Shown in pieces: positions 54,568 to 63,112 of a stretch of DNA of 64,000 nt. Position numbers and translations under genes: made by a program. The stretch lies in IMG/VR virus record IMGVR_UViG_3300009161_000045, positions 1-64,000 of that record; one strand, 5' to 3'. The notes under the pieces are model-generated. The model was not told the origin of the DNA. It worked only from the letters and a program-made list of their open reading frames with translations, and did not search any database. Within the stretch, counting starts at the first letter, position 1. Each line of letters begins with the position of its first letter. Source of the stretch: a virus.

Positions 54568-54771
54568 ATGTGGATTACAAAACCCGGAATAATGATCTCC
54601 GCAATCGCGACATTATTCCTTACGACCGCTGATCCACAACCAAAAAGCCCTGATAAAAATAAAGAATACGTATGTGTTCGTTGGTCAGGTTCCGGTGACT
54701 TTAGTCAAAATCAACCCAGCATCTGTTTACAATGGGAACTAAAGGATAAGCCTTGGTTTAGGAAGACTTAA
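54568..54771 (+). CDS. Small exported protein, 67 aa
   Basis: Signal-like MWITKPGIMISAIATLFLTT followed by a polar domain with two Cys (about 37 and 53) that could form a disulphide. Unknown. Confidence 0.6.
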   Translation: MWITKPGIMISAIATLFLTTADPQPKSPDKNKEYVCVRWSGSGDFSQNQPSICLQWELKDKPWFRKT

Positions 54772-55263
54772 ATGATAGATCCGTTTACCGCCTTTGCGTT
54801 GGCCCAAGGTGCTGTTGCTGGTATCAAACAGGCTGTGAAACTGGGCAAAGACATCAACGGACTCATACACGAGTTTAGTGATTTTTATAAGGCCGCAGAT
54901 GAAGTTCATAATGCCAGTATAAAATTAAAAGTTCAAAGCATCAGGATGAGTGATGCCGAAATTGGAGCACAGGCTTTGAAAATGGCTATGGCATCCAGAG
55001 CATTAAGACAGCATGAAAAAGAATTAAAAGATATATTGTTCTGGTCCGGCAATGCTGATGTTTACTATGAAATGCAGGCCGAACGCAAACGCATGATGGA
55101 AGAACGTCAGGCAGAAGAAAAACGTATAGAAGAACAGAAACAAAAAGACCGAGAGATGAAGGCTCAGGCTATAATGGCCACACTATGGCTCATGGGAAGC
55201 CTTTGTATCGTCATTCCCCTCTGCACTATCCTATTCCAATTAATAACCGTAAAACATCTGTAA
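54772..55263 (+). CDS. Membrane-tethered coiled-coil protein, 163 aa
   Basis: N-terminal helix FTAFALAQGAVAGIKQAVKL, long Arg/Glu/Gln coil (MQAERKRMMEERQAEEKRIE) near 100-125, one C-terminal membrane helix (AIMATLWLMGSLCIVIPLCT). Seen in phage structural/lysis regions; role unknown. Confidence 0.6.
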   Translation: MIDPFTAFALAQGAVAGIKQAVKLGKDINGLIHEFSDFYKAADEVHNASIKLKVQSIRMSDAEIGAQALKMAMASRALRQHEKELKDILFWSGNADVYYEMQAERKRMMEERQAEEKRIEEQKQKDREMKAQAIMATLWLMGSLCIVIPLCTILFQLITVKHL

Positions 55264-55264
55264 A

Positions 55265-55302
55265 TCCTAAAAGTGCATAAATACTGATACACTACACTAG
55301 GA
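55265..55302 (+). promoter_or_regulatory. Late promoter in an RBS-masking hairpin
   Basis: TCCTA (55265-55269) pairs with TAGGA (55298-55302) and AGTG with CACT; CATAAATA (55276-55283) is inside and the AGGAG site is in the right arm. Confidence 0.65.
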
Positions 55303-55310
55303 GCGTTATC

Positions 55311-57368
55311 GTGATTCAGAAAATAAAAAGTGGCCTCATGGCCGCCTTACTTGCCTTCGCGACCATTGGTCAGGCACAAAATGTAATAATAGAAAATGAA
55401 TATGTTAGAGCAGGTGTTAACTTGTCTACAGGAACGTTGGGCTCAGGGGGTGCCACACGTCCTGGACTACAATACGATAACACCGGAACGCATACTTGGC
55501 CTTGCAGTAGTTGCCAAGGCGACTATCTAACACCAGGTAGCCCATTTGAAGGCTTTACTGTTAGAATAGAAGATAGTTCAGGAACATTGATCCGTTCATA
55601 TACAAATAATAACACCGGAACTAAAAGTATCACAGGTGGTGTTTGGTCAGGAAGTCCTACAGCAGCCAGTGCCATATGGGCTGCATCTACAGTAGACTTT
55701 GATATTACACATACCTACAGTCTACCAAGCGGACAGAAATACATTGATATAAACACACAATTTACTGCATTGGCTGCTATGCCAAAGTTATATTTTGGTC
55801 GTTATATTGACCCGGACGCGATGCCTATGACAGGCGATACCAGTGCTACTGATAACGTATTAGGTTATGGTGCCATCCCTGCAAAGAACGTGGTATTCTC
55901 CGAAGCCACTGTCAGTCGTTATGCATTGGGCTTATACACATCACAAACCACAGGTAGTTATGGTGCAGGTATCAGTTCATCATGGTCTACTAATCCAAAA
56001 GATTATCTTAATAACACTGGAGGACTAACTGTAGTTAGAGGTGACTATACTATTGGATTAGGATTCATGGTAAGTGGAGTTAGCATAGGCGACATCGTTA
56101 ATTTCCAATATGCTTACATATTTGGACCAAATGCATTTAGTGCAGCAGATTCAGCAGTGACAGGTGGTGCCGGTGGTGGAACATCAGGTACAGTACCAGG
56201 CGGCGGCACATTAGTCGACGTTGGAAGTGCTACATCATCTGGTGGTAGTTCATCCACTTCTACTCCTACCGTAACTGGCACAAGCACAGCAACTATTACA
56301 GTTTCCGATACTACCGCGGCTTCAACAACATTGCCGGTGGTAAGAGGATCTTTAGCACATCATACAGCAAGCGAAAGTGATACTACACAAACTATCGCAA
56401 GAGAAACAACAACTACAGTAACAACTCCAATGGAAAGAAGATTGGTCACAAAAGTTAGAACAACTACTACATGGAGTGATGGTACTACAACTACAAGCGA
56501 TAGTGCTACTACTACAACTACTACTGTATCAAATTCAGTAGCGACCAGCGTAGCGAATGCAAGTTTCTCCGGACGTATTGATCAAGCAAGCCAACTATCC
56601 GGTATAAACAAAGATCTATTAAGTGGTATTGCTGTAAATCCATTCCGTGGAGATATGGTAGCAACTGAAGATGGACACTTTTTCATAGGTGGTGGACAAG
56701 CGACATCGGAGATGAAAAAGGGTTATGGTGCCAGCAGCGATTCCTTTAAACTTGGTGGAGATTTGAATATCAATAGTGATTGGCGTTTGGGTCTAAACTA
56801 CAACAAAATTGATACTACTCTTACAGGGTCTGATAGCAAGACCAAACAAGATAAACAGGCAGTGGGTCTATACAGCATCTACAAAACTGACGGCGATATT
56901 GTAATGGTGAATAATTTTAACTATGGACAAAATGACATCAGCAATAGTCGTAGCGTAGGCGGATTGTTCAACAATGCCTATACAACAACGGGAAGTGATT
57001 TATGGGTTAACCACAGAGTTTATGCTCCTGAAATTGACAATGCAATTCGTCCTTTTGCTGGATATTCTGTAATACATTCAGAAACAAATGGTTACAAAGA
57101 GTCCGGTAGTGTACAAAGTGCAAGAACAGTGGGCAGCACCAGCAGCGATACTGGATATGCAGAAGCAGGCGTTCGTGTTAGCAAAAGAATCAACGATTTT
57201 GCTGTAACAGGCGAATTTGCTATGAATTCTGATACAAAAGTTACTGCTGAAGCAGGTATTACATATTCTCCATACAAAGATATGAGTGTTGGTTTATATG
57301 GAACTACCCAACAAGGGCTTGAAAATAAGACAGATACGTGGGCTTTAAAAGGTGTAATGAGATTTTAA
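55311..57368 (+). CDS. Autotransporter-like outer-membrane beta-barrel protein, 685 aa
   Basis: GTG start. Sec signal peptide (MIQKIKSGLMAALLAFATIG, cut after QAQ). Residues 25-300 are beta-rich passenger-like, 300-430 a Ser/Thr/Gly linker, and about 435-685 alternate amphipathic strands (LNINSDWRLGLNYNKIDTTL, AGVRVSKRINDFAVTGEFAM) ending in ...VMRF, the terminal aromatic used by the Bam machine. A phage gene for a host outer-membrane protein; it could alter receptors or block superinfection. Late promoter. Confidence 0.78.
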   Translation: MIQKIKSGLMAALLAFATIGQAQNVIIENEYVRAGVNLSTGTLGSGGATRPGLQYDNTGTHTWPCSSCQGDYLTPGSPFEGFTVRIEDSSGTLIRSYTNNNTGTKSITGGVWSGSPTAASAIWAASTVDFDITHTYSLPSGQKYIDINTQFTALAAMPKLYFGRYIDPDAMPMTGDTSATDNVLGYGAIPAKNVVFSEATVSRYALGLYTSQTTGSYGAGISSSWSTNPKDYLNNTGGLTVVRGDYTIGLGFMVSGVSIGDIVNFQYAYIFGPNAFSAADSAVTGGAGGGTSGTVPGGGTLVDVGSATSSGGSSSTSTPTVTGTSTATITVSDTTAASTTLPVVRGSLAHHTASESDTTQTIARETTTTVTTPMERRLVTKVRTTTTWSDGTTTTSDSATTTTTTVSNSVATSVANASFSGRIDQASQLSGINKDLLSGIAVNPFRGDMVATEDGHFFIGGGQATSEMKKGYGASSDSFKLGGDLNINSDWRLGLNYNKIDTTLTGSDSKTKQDKQAVGLYSIYKTDGDIVMVNNFNYGQNDISNSRSVGGLFNNAYTTTGSDLWVNHRVYAPEIDNAIRPFAGYSVIHSETNGYKESGSVQSARTVGSTSSDTGYAEAGVRVSKRINDFAVTGEFAMNSDTKVTAEAGITYSPYKDMSVGLYGTTQQGLENKTDTWALKGVMRF

Positions 57369-57378
57369 TCCAAAAGAT

Positions 57379-57386
57379 AATAAATA
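57379..57386 (+). promoter_or_regulatory. T4-type late promoter
   Basis: AATAAATA, 25 nt before the holin-like gene's ATG, with TCCA/TGGA able to pair across it. Confidence 0.5.
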
Positions 57387-57411
57387 TCAGTACACTTAAC
57401 TGGAGTACACT

Positions 57412-57978
57412 ATGGCCGACGAAGAAGTCAAAATGAGCGCAAGCGAGAAGAAAAAAGAAGATTGGATGAATTCAAAATGGCGTCCAATGATGGGCTGGAT
57501 GTACATGTCCGTATGTACTTTTGATTTTGTACTTGCACCTGTTATGTGGAGTCTATTACAAAGTCTAAGCCACGGATCTGTGCAAACACAATGGCAACCA
57601 TTGACGTTACAAGGTGCTGGTTTATTCCACATCGCAATGGGTGCTGTTCTTGGTATTGCTGCACACGGTCGTACACAGGAAAAACTAAATGGTGCTAACA
57701 ACGGTGGAATGCAACTCCCTTCTAATGCAGGAACTACATATGTTCCACCGGGAGCAACACCACAAGCAGGAGGTATGAACAATGGCGGATTCAATGTACA
57801 AACAAGCAGTCCGTCAGCATTTGGCTCTCAGGCAGCAGGAGGAGTTAGCAACTCCGGTGGATTTGGCGCATCAGCACCAACAGGCTTTAATAGCAATCCA
57901 GGCTTTGGACCGCCTGCGGTTACTACAGGATTTGGAGGAAAACCAGCACCTGTACAACCACCACAACCTTTACTATAA
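57412..57978 (+). CDS. Holin-like protein (3TM GTA-holin type), 188 aa
   Basis: MNSKWRPMMGWMYMSVCTFD then FVLAPVMW and a helix at GAGLFHIAMGAVLGIAAHGR fit the GTA_holin_3TM plan (residues 18-90). The C-terminal 100 residues are Gly/Asn/Pro-rich and disordered. Ribosome site CTGGAG. Confidence 0.72.
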   Translation: MADEEVKMSASEKKKEDWMNSKWRPMMGWMYMSVCTFDFVLAPVMWSLLQSLSHGSVQTQWQPLTLQGAGLFHIAMGAVLGIAAHGRTQEKLNGANNGGMQLPSNAGTTYVPPGATPQAGGMNNGGFNVQTSSPSAFGSQAAGGVSNSGGFGASAPTGFNSNPGFGPPAVTTGFGGKPAPVQPPQPLL

Positions 57979-57987
57979 GGAGTAGGT

Positions 57988-58110
57988 ATGTTAGAAACAT
58001 TATTTTGGATCATCGTTGGAGCATTTATAGGATGGAATTTTCCACAACCTGCTTATGCTAAAATGCTACAAGAAAAATACTTACAAAAGTATATAGATAA
58101 ATTTAAATAG
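57988..58110 (+). CDS. Small membrane protein, 40 aa
   Basis: AAGGAG site, then MLETLFWIIVGAFIGWNFPQ: one membrane helix and a basic tail (KMLQEKYLQKYIDKFK). Placed in the lysis/late membrane cluster. Confidence 0.6.
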   Translation: MLETLFWIIVGAFIGWNFPQPAYAKMLQEKYLQKYIDKFK

Positions 58111-58118
58111 GAGTTGGT

Positions 58119-58328
58119 ATGAATAAACTATTAGAAATATTGTTATTAAGCATGGTAGTCAGCACAGCATATGCTGGTGGCGAGATGAAAGAAGTATGCC
58201 ACGATAAAATGGACAAGGCCGGCAAGCCTGTAATGAAGAACGGTCAGCCCGTTCAAGAGTGTAAGAAAATCAAAGTGCATAAGAAATTAGAAGGCACCGC
58301 GGTTCCAGAGGATAAGAAAAAGAAATAA
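58119..58328 (+). CDS. Small secreted protein, 69 aa
   Basis: Signal peptide MNKLLEILLLSMVVSTAYA (residues 1-19), then two Cys (about 27 and 48) and a Lys-rich end. AGGAG site. Periplasmic; unknown. Confidence 0.65.
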   Translation: MNKLLEILLLSMVVSTAYAGGEMKEVCHDKMDKAGKPVMKNGQPVQECKKIKVHKKLEGTAVPEDKKKK

Positions 58329-58334
58329 AAGTTC

Positions 58335-58381
58335 TTGACATCACTCGGAAGGTATAGTATAATTACTACTATACCTTTTTT
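58335..58381 (+). terminator. Terminator with promoter nested inside
   Basis: Perfect 10-bp stem AAGGTATAGT (58349-58358) with ACTATACCTT (58368-58377), then T-run, ends the upstream unit. TTGACA (58335-58340) and TATAAT (58358-58363) are a sigma70 promoter whose -10 lies at the loop, so transcripts for dnaJ start in the right arm and escape the hairpin. Confidence 0.85.
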
Positions 58382-58386
58382 CTATT

Positions 58387-59208
58387 ATGGATCATTATAC
58401 AACTTTAGGCGTTGACAGAAACGCAGGACCAGAAGACATCAAGCAGGCCTATCGAAAATTGGCCATGAAACATCACCCTGACCGAAATGGCGGAGATGAT
58501 AGCAAATTCAAACAACTACAGGAAGCATACGATACCTTGAGTGATCCGGGCAAACGTCAACAATACGACAACCCAATGCCACAAGGTTTCCACGGTGGAC
58601 CTCCTCCGGGATTTGAAGACATGTTCTCACATATGTTTGGAGGAAATCATCCATTTGGCGACATATTTGGACGTAGGCCACAACCTGTGAGAAACAGGAA
58701 TTTGAATATGCAAACAGATATTACCTTTGAAGAGTCATTCTTTGGTAAGAATCTCATTGCCACTATCCAACTACCGTCGGGTAGAGATCAAGTATTAGAA
58801 GTCAAAATACCAGCAGGTGTTGCCGACGGAACTACTTTACGTTTAGCAGGTATGGGTGACGATAGCATAGGAAATATGCCAAGAGGTGACATTCATCTAA
58901 CAGTACGTGTGGCTCCGCATCCTGAATATCAAAGACAAGGTGACGATCTGGTTCGATCACTATCTATCAATTGTTTAGATGCGATACTTGGTAAAACAGT
59001 AACATTCGAAACTATCGATCGTCGTAGATTAGAGATCAACATAACACCAGGTACGCAACATGGTCAAACATTAGCAGTACAAGGTTATGGTATGCCGAAT
59101 ATGTCTAACAGTTATATGAAAGGACGATTGCTATTAAATATCAATATCACCATTCCGACTAATTTAAATCAGAGACAAAAAGATCTCATTAGACAGGCCT
59201 TAGTATGA
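58387..59208 (+). CDS. dnaJ: DnaJ/CbpA-type co-chaperone, 273 aa
   Basis: J domain with HPD (MKHHPDRNGGDD, residues 28-39), a Gly/Phe/Pro region (60-105), and two C-terminal beta-barrel domains (DITFEESFFGKNLIATIQLP, KIPAGVADGTTLRLAGMG, GDIHLTVRVAPHPEYQR). No zinc-finger, so class B/CbpA-like. It would stimulate host DnaK. First gene of a chaperone-protease operon with PDF and ClpA. No ribosome site. Confidence 0.92.
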   Translation: MDHYTTLGVDRNAGPEDIKQAYRKLAMKHHPDRNGGDDSKFKQLQEAYDTLSDPGKRQQYDNPMPQGFHGGPPPGFEDMFSHMFGGNHPFGDIFGRRPQPVRNRNLNMQTDITFEESFFGKNLIATIQLPSGRDQVLEVKIPAGVADGTTLRLAGMGDDSIGNMPRGDIHLTVRVAPHPEYQRQGDDLVRSLSINCLDAILGKTVTFETIDRRRLEINITPGTQHGQTLAVQGYGMPNMSNSYMKGRLLLNINITIPTNLNQRQKDLIRQALV

Positions 59209-59705
59209 AGATAGTTAAATTTCCCGACGCTATACTACGTAAGAGTATGCCAGCATTTGATTTCAATAATCCCGTCATGGATCCAGTCAAACTTGAAACA
59301 GACATGATTGACGCTATGCTGGCATTAGATGGTATAGGTCTTGCTGCTAATCAAGTGGGTATTGAAACCCGTGTGTTTGTTATGGGACACAGAGATAATC
59401 CAGACGCAGCACAGGCATTCTTCAATCCGGTTGTTACTGATAATACAGAAGATATTGCCGATATGGAGGAAGGCTGCTTGAGTTTTCCTGGAATCTATGT
59501 TAAAGTTAAGAGACCTACAAAAATCAAAGCACGTTGGCAGAACAGCCAGGGTGAATTTGAGGAAGGTGAGTTTGATGGATATAACTGTAAGTGCTTCTTA
59601 CACGAATACGACCATCTTGAAGGAATCGTGTTCCAAGATAGAGTTAGCACTCTGAAATGGGCCATGGCAGTAAAGAAAACTAAACAAAAGAGAAAACACA
59701 AATAA
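59205..59705 (+). CDS. def: Peptide deformylase, 166 aa
   Basis: All three PDF motifs: GIGLAANQVGIE near residue 45, EEGCLSFPGI near 93 (metal Cys) and CFLHEYDHLEGIVF near 132 (HExDH). Removes N-formyl groups from new proteins. Lys-rich C-terminal tail. It overlaps DnaJ by 4 bases and ClpA by 1. Confidence 0.95.
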   Translation: MKIVKFPDAILRKSMPAFDFNNPVMDPVKLETDMIDAMLALDGIGLAANQVGIETRVFVMGHRDNPDAAQAFFNPVVTDNTEDIADMEEGCLSFPGIYVKVKRPTKIKARWQNSQGEFEEGEFDGYNCKCFLHEYDHLEGIVFQDRVSTLKWAMAVKKTKQKRKHK

Positions 59706-61987
59706 TGCTACAACCAAATAAAGACCTCGAAGATATTTTTGAATCAGCCGTTGGATATGCTAACGAGCATCGTCATGAATACCTTACATTGGAACACTTC
59801 TTATATGGTATGGTGAAGAACGAACAGTTTGCAAAACTATTGACAAACTTTGGTGCTAAAGTAGATACGATAATCTCCGATCTTGAAACATTCATTAATG
59901 AAAATTTAAAAGAAATCGTCAACGATAGCGTAGATCGTCCTAAGAAAACTGCCACTGTTGATCGTATGCTACATCGTGCATACAATACAGCATTATTCTC
60001 CGGAAGAAAAATAATTGAACCTGTGGACTGCTTTATCAGCATTTTCGCAGAGAAGAAAAGTCATGCATGTTACTTCGTAAGAAAAGCCAATATTGATAAA
60101 GACAAATTTATTAGTTATGTGCAGAAAGAGCAAGTAGAAGATGTTGAGGAAGAAGGTGAAAAACCGGTCAATCCTCAAGTTGAACGTATGCTTAATCAAT
60201 TCTGTGTCAATCTATCTGCTCGTGCTAAAGGTAAGAAGATTGATCCTGTTATTGGGCGCGAGAAAGAACTCGAAGAAGTTGAATTAGTATTGGCCCGTAG
60301 AAATAAATCTAACGTGATGCTGATTGGTGATCCGGGTGTGGGTAAGACTGCTATTGCTGAAGGACTTGCACGTAAGATACACGAAGGTGCTGTTCCTAAA
60401 TTCATCCAAGAACATACTGTTTACAGTCTCGATATTAGTGCATTGTTAGCAGGCAGCAAGTATCGTGGAGACTTTGAAGAACGTCTTAAAATGGTAATTG
60501 GTGCTCTCGAGAAGAAAAAGAACTGTATCTTGTTCATTGATGAGGCACATATGATGAGTGGTGCTGGTGCCAGTAGTGGTGGCAGTAATGATATGGCCAA
60601 TATGCTTAAACCAGCATTGAGCAAGGGCACTATCAAAGTGGTAGCCAGCACAACATGGGAAGAATATCGCAAGCACTTTGAAAAGGATCGTGCTCTAATG
60701 CGTAGATTCCAACGTGTTACTGTTGATGAGCCAAATGAAGCAACCTGTATTAAGATCCTTAAAGGACTTAAGAAGTATTACGAGAAACATCACGGTGTTA
60801 AGATCACCAACCAAGCAATCACCGATGCTGTAACTTACTCTGTCAAGTATATGACTGATAAGAAACTGCCGGACAAGGCCATCGATCTTATCGATTGTGC
60901 CAGTGCTCGCTTCAAGATCAAAGATGAGGAAAACGGTGTAGTGGATCACGATGAGATCATGTTTGAAGTGGCTAAGATCGCTAATCTTCCACTGGAACAG
61001 ATCAATGCCAAAGAAGGTAGCAATCTTGCAGGACTCGAAAAAGGCATGCGTGGTAAAGTGTTCGGACAAGAGAAAGCGATCGAAACATTGCTGGACAAGA
61101 TCTTTATTGCACAGGCAGGACTAAAAGCATTCAATAAACCCGTTGGTAGTTTCTTGTTTGTTGGCCCAACTGGTGTAGGTAAGACAGAAGTTGCTAAACA
61201 ACTGGCTTCTAACATGGGAATCAAACTAATACGCTTTGATATGAGTGAATTCCAAGAGAAACACAGCGTGGCCAAGTTCATCGGTGCACCTCCTGGATAT
61301 GTAGGCTTTGAAGATAACGCAGGACAACTGATCACTAACCTACAAGAAACACCAAACTGTGTGCTATTGTTAGATGAAGTTGAAAAAGCACATCCTGATG
61401 TTCTAACAGTCATGCTACAGTTGATGGACAATGGCTTTATCACCGGCAGCAATGGCAAGAAAGCAGACGGACGCAACGCTATTATCATCATGACCAGTAA
61501 CTTGGGTGCTGCTGATGCTGAAAAGAACGGTGTTGGATTTGGTAGTTTAGATCGCGATAGTGATCCTAAGGATGCTGTCAACAAGTTCTTTGCACCTGAA
61601 TTCCGCAATCGTTTAGATGGTATCATCAAGTTTGGTAAGTTGGATCAAACCAGCATGACTAAAGTGGTTAAGAAGTTTGTTGATGATCTGAACGCATTGA
61701 TCAAAGATAAGAATGTCAGTATTAAACCCAATGCAGAGGCTATTGAGTATCTGATCAAGAAAGGATTTGATAGCAAGATGGGTGCAAGACCACTACAGCG
61801 TACCATTGATGAATACATCAAGAAGCCATTGAGCAAGGAAATCTTGTTTGGCAAGTTGACTAACGGTGGAGTAGTTGAGATATCTGTTGAGAAAGATCAA
61901 CTAAAACTCAATGTGATTGAAGTATTGCCAGTTGAACGAGTTAAGGTAGTGGACAAAGATGCAGATACAGAAACTATCGTCCAGTAA
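59705..61987 (+). CDS. clpA: ClpA-type AAA+ unfoldase, 760 aa
   Basis: A Clp N-like domain (1-140), then D1 with LIGDPGVGKTAIAEGLARKI and the Walker B ILFIDEAHMM, and D2 with FVGPTGVGKTEVAKQL, LLLDEVEKAHPDV and sensor EFRNRLDGIIKF. No ClpB middle domain, so ClpA-like; length equals E. coli ClpA (758). VGFGSLD aligns with the IGL/IGF ClpP-binding loop of ClpA. A natural partner for the ClpP at 36154. Confidence 0.93.
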   Translation: MLQPNKDLEDIFESAVGYANEHRHEYLTLEHFLYGMVKNEQFAKLLTNFGAKVDTIISDLETFINENLKEIVNDSVDRPKKTATVDRMLHRAYNTALFSGRKIIEPVDCFISIFAEKKSHACYFVRKANIDKDKFISYVQKEQVEDVEEEGEKPVNPQVERMLNQFCVNLSARAKGKKIDPVIGREKELEEVELVLARRNKSNVMLIGDPGVGKTAIAEGLARKIHEGAVPKFIQEHTVYSLDISALLAGSKYRGDFEERLKMVIGALEKKKNCILFIDEAHMMSGAGASSGGSNDMANMLKPALSKGTIKVVASTTWEEYRKHFEKDRALMRRFQRVTVDEPNEATCIKILKGLKKYYEKHHGVKITNQAITDAVTYSVKYMTDKKLPDKAIDLIDCASARFKIKDEENGVVDHDEIMFEVAKIANLPLEQINAKEGSNLAGLEKGMRGKVFGQEKAIETLLDKIFIAQAGLKAFNKPVGSFLFVGPTGVGKTEVAKQLASNMGIKLIRFDMSEFQEKHSVAKFIGAPPGYVGFEDNAGQLITNLQETPNCVLLLDEVEKAHPDVLTVMLQLMDNGFITGSNGKKADGRNAIIIMTSNLGAADAEKNGVGFGSLDRDSDPKDAVNKFFAPEFRNRLDGIIKFGKLDQTSMTKVVKKFVDDLNALIKDKNVSIKPNAEAIEYLIKKGFDSKMGARPLQRTIDEYIKKPLSKEILFGKLTNGGVVEISVEKDQLKLNVIEVLPVERVKVVDKDADTETIVQ

Positions 61988-62651
61988 GTTATTCTATAAC
62001 AAATGGCCCTATAAGATCGAATGCGTGGTCAAAGGAGCCAGTAGGATTAGCCTTACCGGCATAGAAGAAACCAGATCTCTCTGTCTCGGACTGCGCCAGA
62101 ATGCGACTCCCTATTGGAGTCTCAGTGCCCTGAACAAAGAGGAAATGTCTGATCTATTGGCGTTTACTTACGCGGTGGAACCATTTGTGGGTCTCAAAGA
62201 TCAGTTACAGATCAGATGCGAAAATAGTCACTACAATATTTTTTGTAAAGATCTGGTATTTCTGGAAACCATCCATAACGCTTTAGAACCCTGGGTTTAT
62301 CGAGTAGTAGGTCCTACCACAGAAGAAGAGCGTGAATTCATGTTAGACAATGGATATAAGAAGATCCTGCGTGATACATTGCCCTATGGTGATTATCAAT
62401 ACAAAGTCTATTTCGAACCACTGTGGAATACGGCTGATCGACGGGATTTTTTTAAATGGGCTACACAGCGTCCGGACCTTTTCATCATAAAAACCGGTAC
62501 TGAAAAATGGTTGCAGGGTTCGAGATGGGTGCATGACCCACATATGTATGTAAAAGATGCAAAAACCATGACCATGTTAGGGTTGAAGATCAGCGGTTAT
62601 GTTAGACGAGTAGACGAATTCATACTACGGGAGAACTTAATGACGGCATAA
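61959..62651 (+). CDS. Unknown protein, 230 aa
   Basis: Overlaps ClpA by 29 bases. MQIQKLSSSKLFYNKWPYKI..., with ATPYWSLSALNKEEMSDLLA and PYGDYQYKVYFEPLWNTADR. Conserved-looking and soluble, with no known motif. Confidence 0.65.
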   Translation: MQIQKLSSSKLFYNKWPYKIECVVKGASRISLTGIEETRSLCLGLRQNATPYWSLSALNKEEMSDLLAFTYAVEPFVGLKDQLQIRCENSHYNIFCKDLVFLETIHNALEPWVYRVVGPTTEEEREFMLDNGYKKILRDTLPYGDYQYKVYFEPLWNTADRRDFFKWATQRPDLFIIKTGTEKWLQGSRWVHDPHMYVKDAKTMTMLGLKISGYVRRVDEFILRENLMTA

Positions 62652-62666
62652 ATACTTTATTATGCC
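62645..62666 (+). promoter_or_regulatory. Late promoter in a hairpin hiding the start codon
   Basis: GGCATAA (62645-62651) pairs perfectly with TTATGCC (62660-62666), which contains the ATG of 62662. CATAAATA (62647-62654) lies in the left arm and loop. Late RNA starting near 62661 would be leaderless and unfolded. Confidence 0.7.
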
Positions 62667-63102
62667 AGCATTAAGTCAATCCCTAACATTTAAAATCAAT
62701 AACAGTGACACCGTATCTGTAAGTTATCCGAATACGGGTACCACAGCACTAATTTACACCAGCGAACGCATCAAGGGGGATGGGTATTTCGGTGGTAGCG
62801 ACGGTGTTCATACCGTATTCTGGAGCGTGGCCGAGTTTGTAGGTACCATTGAAATACAAGGTACCTTAGCATCCGAGCCGGGTGATTCTGACTGGACCAG
62901 TGTAAGACTCACCGAACCTGGCACTAAATTCTATATTGACACCACTGGGTTAGTTACAGATGCAGGTGTTGATAGCACTCGATATGTGTTTGAGACCACC
63001 GCTAACAAATCTTATAATTTCACTGGAAATTTTGTCTGGCTACGCGGTCGTATCAGTGAATTTGAGCAAGGTGTGATGAATGGCATCAGTATAAACAGGT
63101 AA
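62662..63102 (+). CDS. Virion-type protein, 146 aa
   Basis: Beta-rich, Gly/Ser/Thr-rich (SLTFKINNSDTVSVSYPNTG, VGTIEIQGTLASEPGDSDWT). No ribosome site; leaderless late gene. Probably structural. Confidence 0.65.
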   Translation: MPALSQSLTFKINNSDTVSVSYPNTGTTALIYTSERIKGDGYFGGSDGVHTVFWSVAEFVGTIEIQGTLASEPGDSDWTSVRLTEPGTKFYIDTTGLVTDAGVDSTRYVFETTANKSYNFTGNFVWLRGRISEFEQGVMNGISINR

Positions 63103-63112
63103 TGGAATCACT

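Noticed and set aside
59773-61854. Antisense frames within clpA, up to 227 codons
   Set aside because: Mirror the strong coding frame of ClpA, which has all family motifs.
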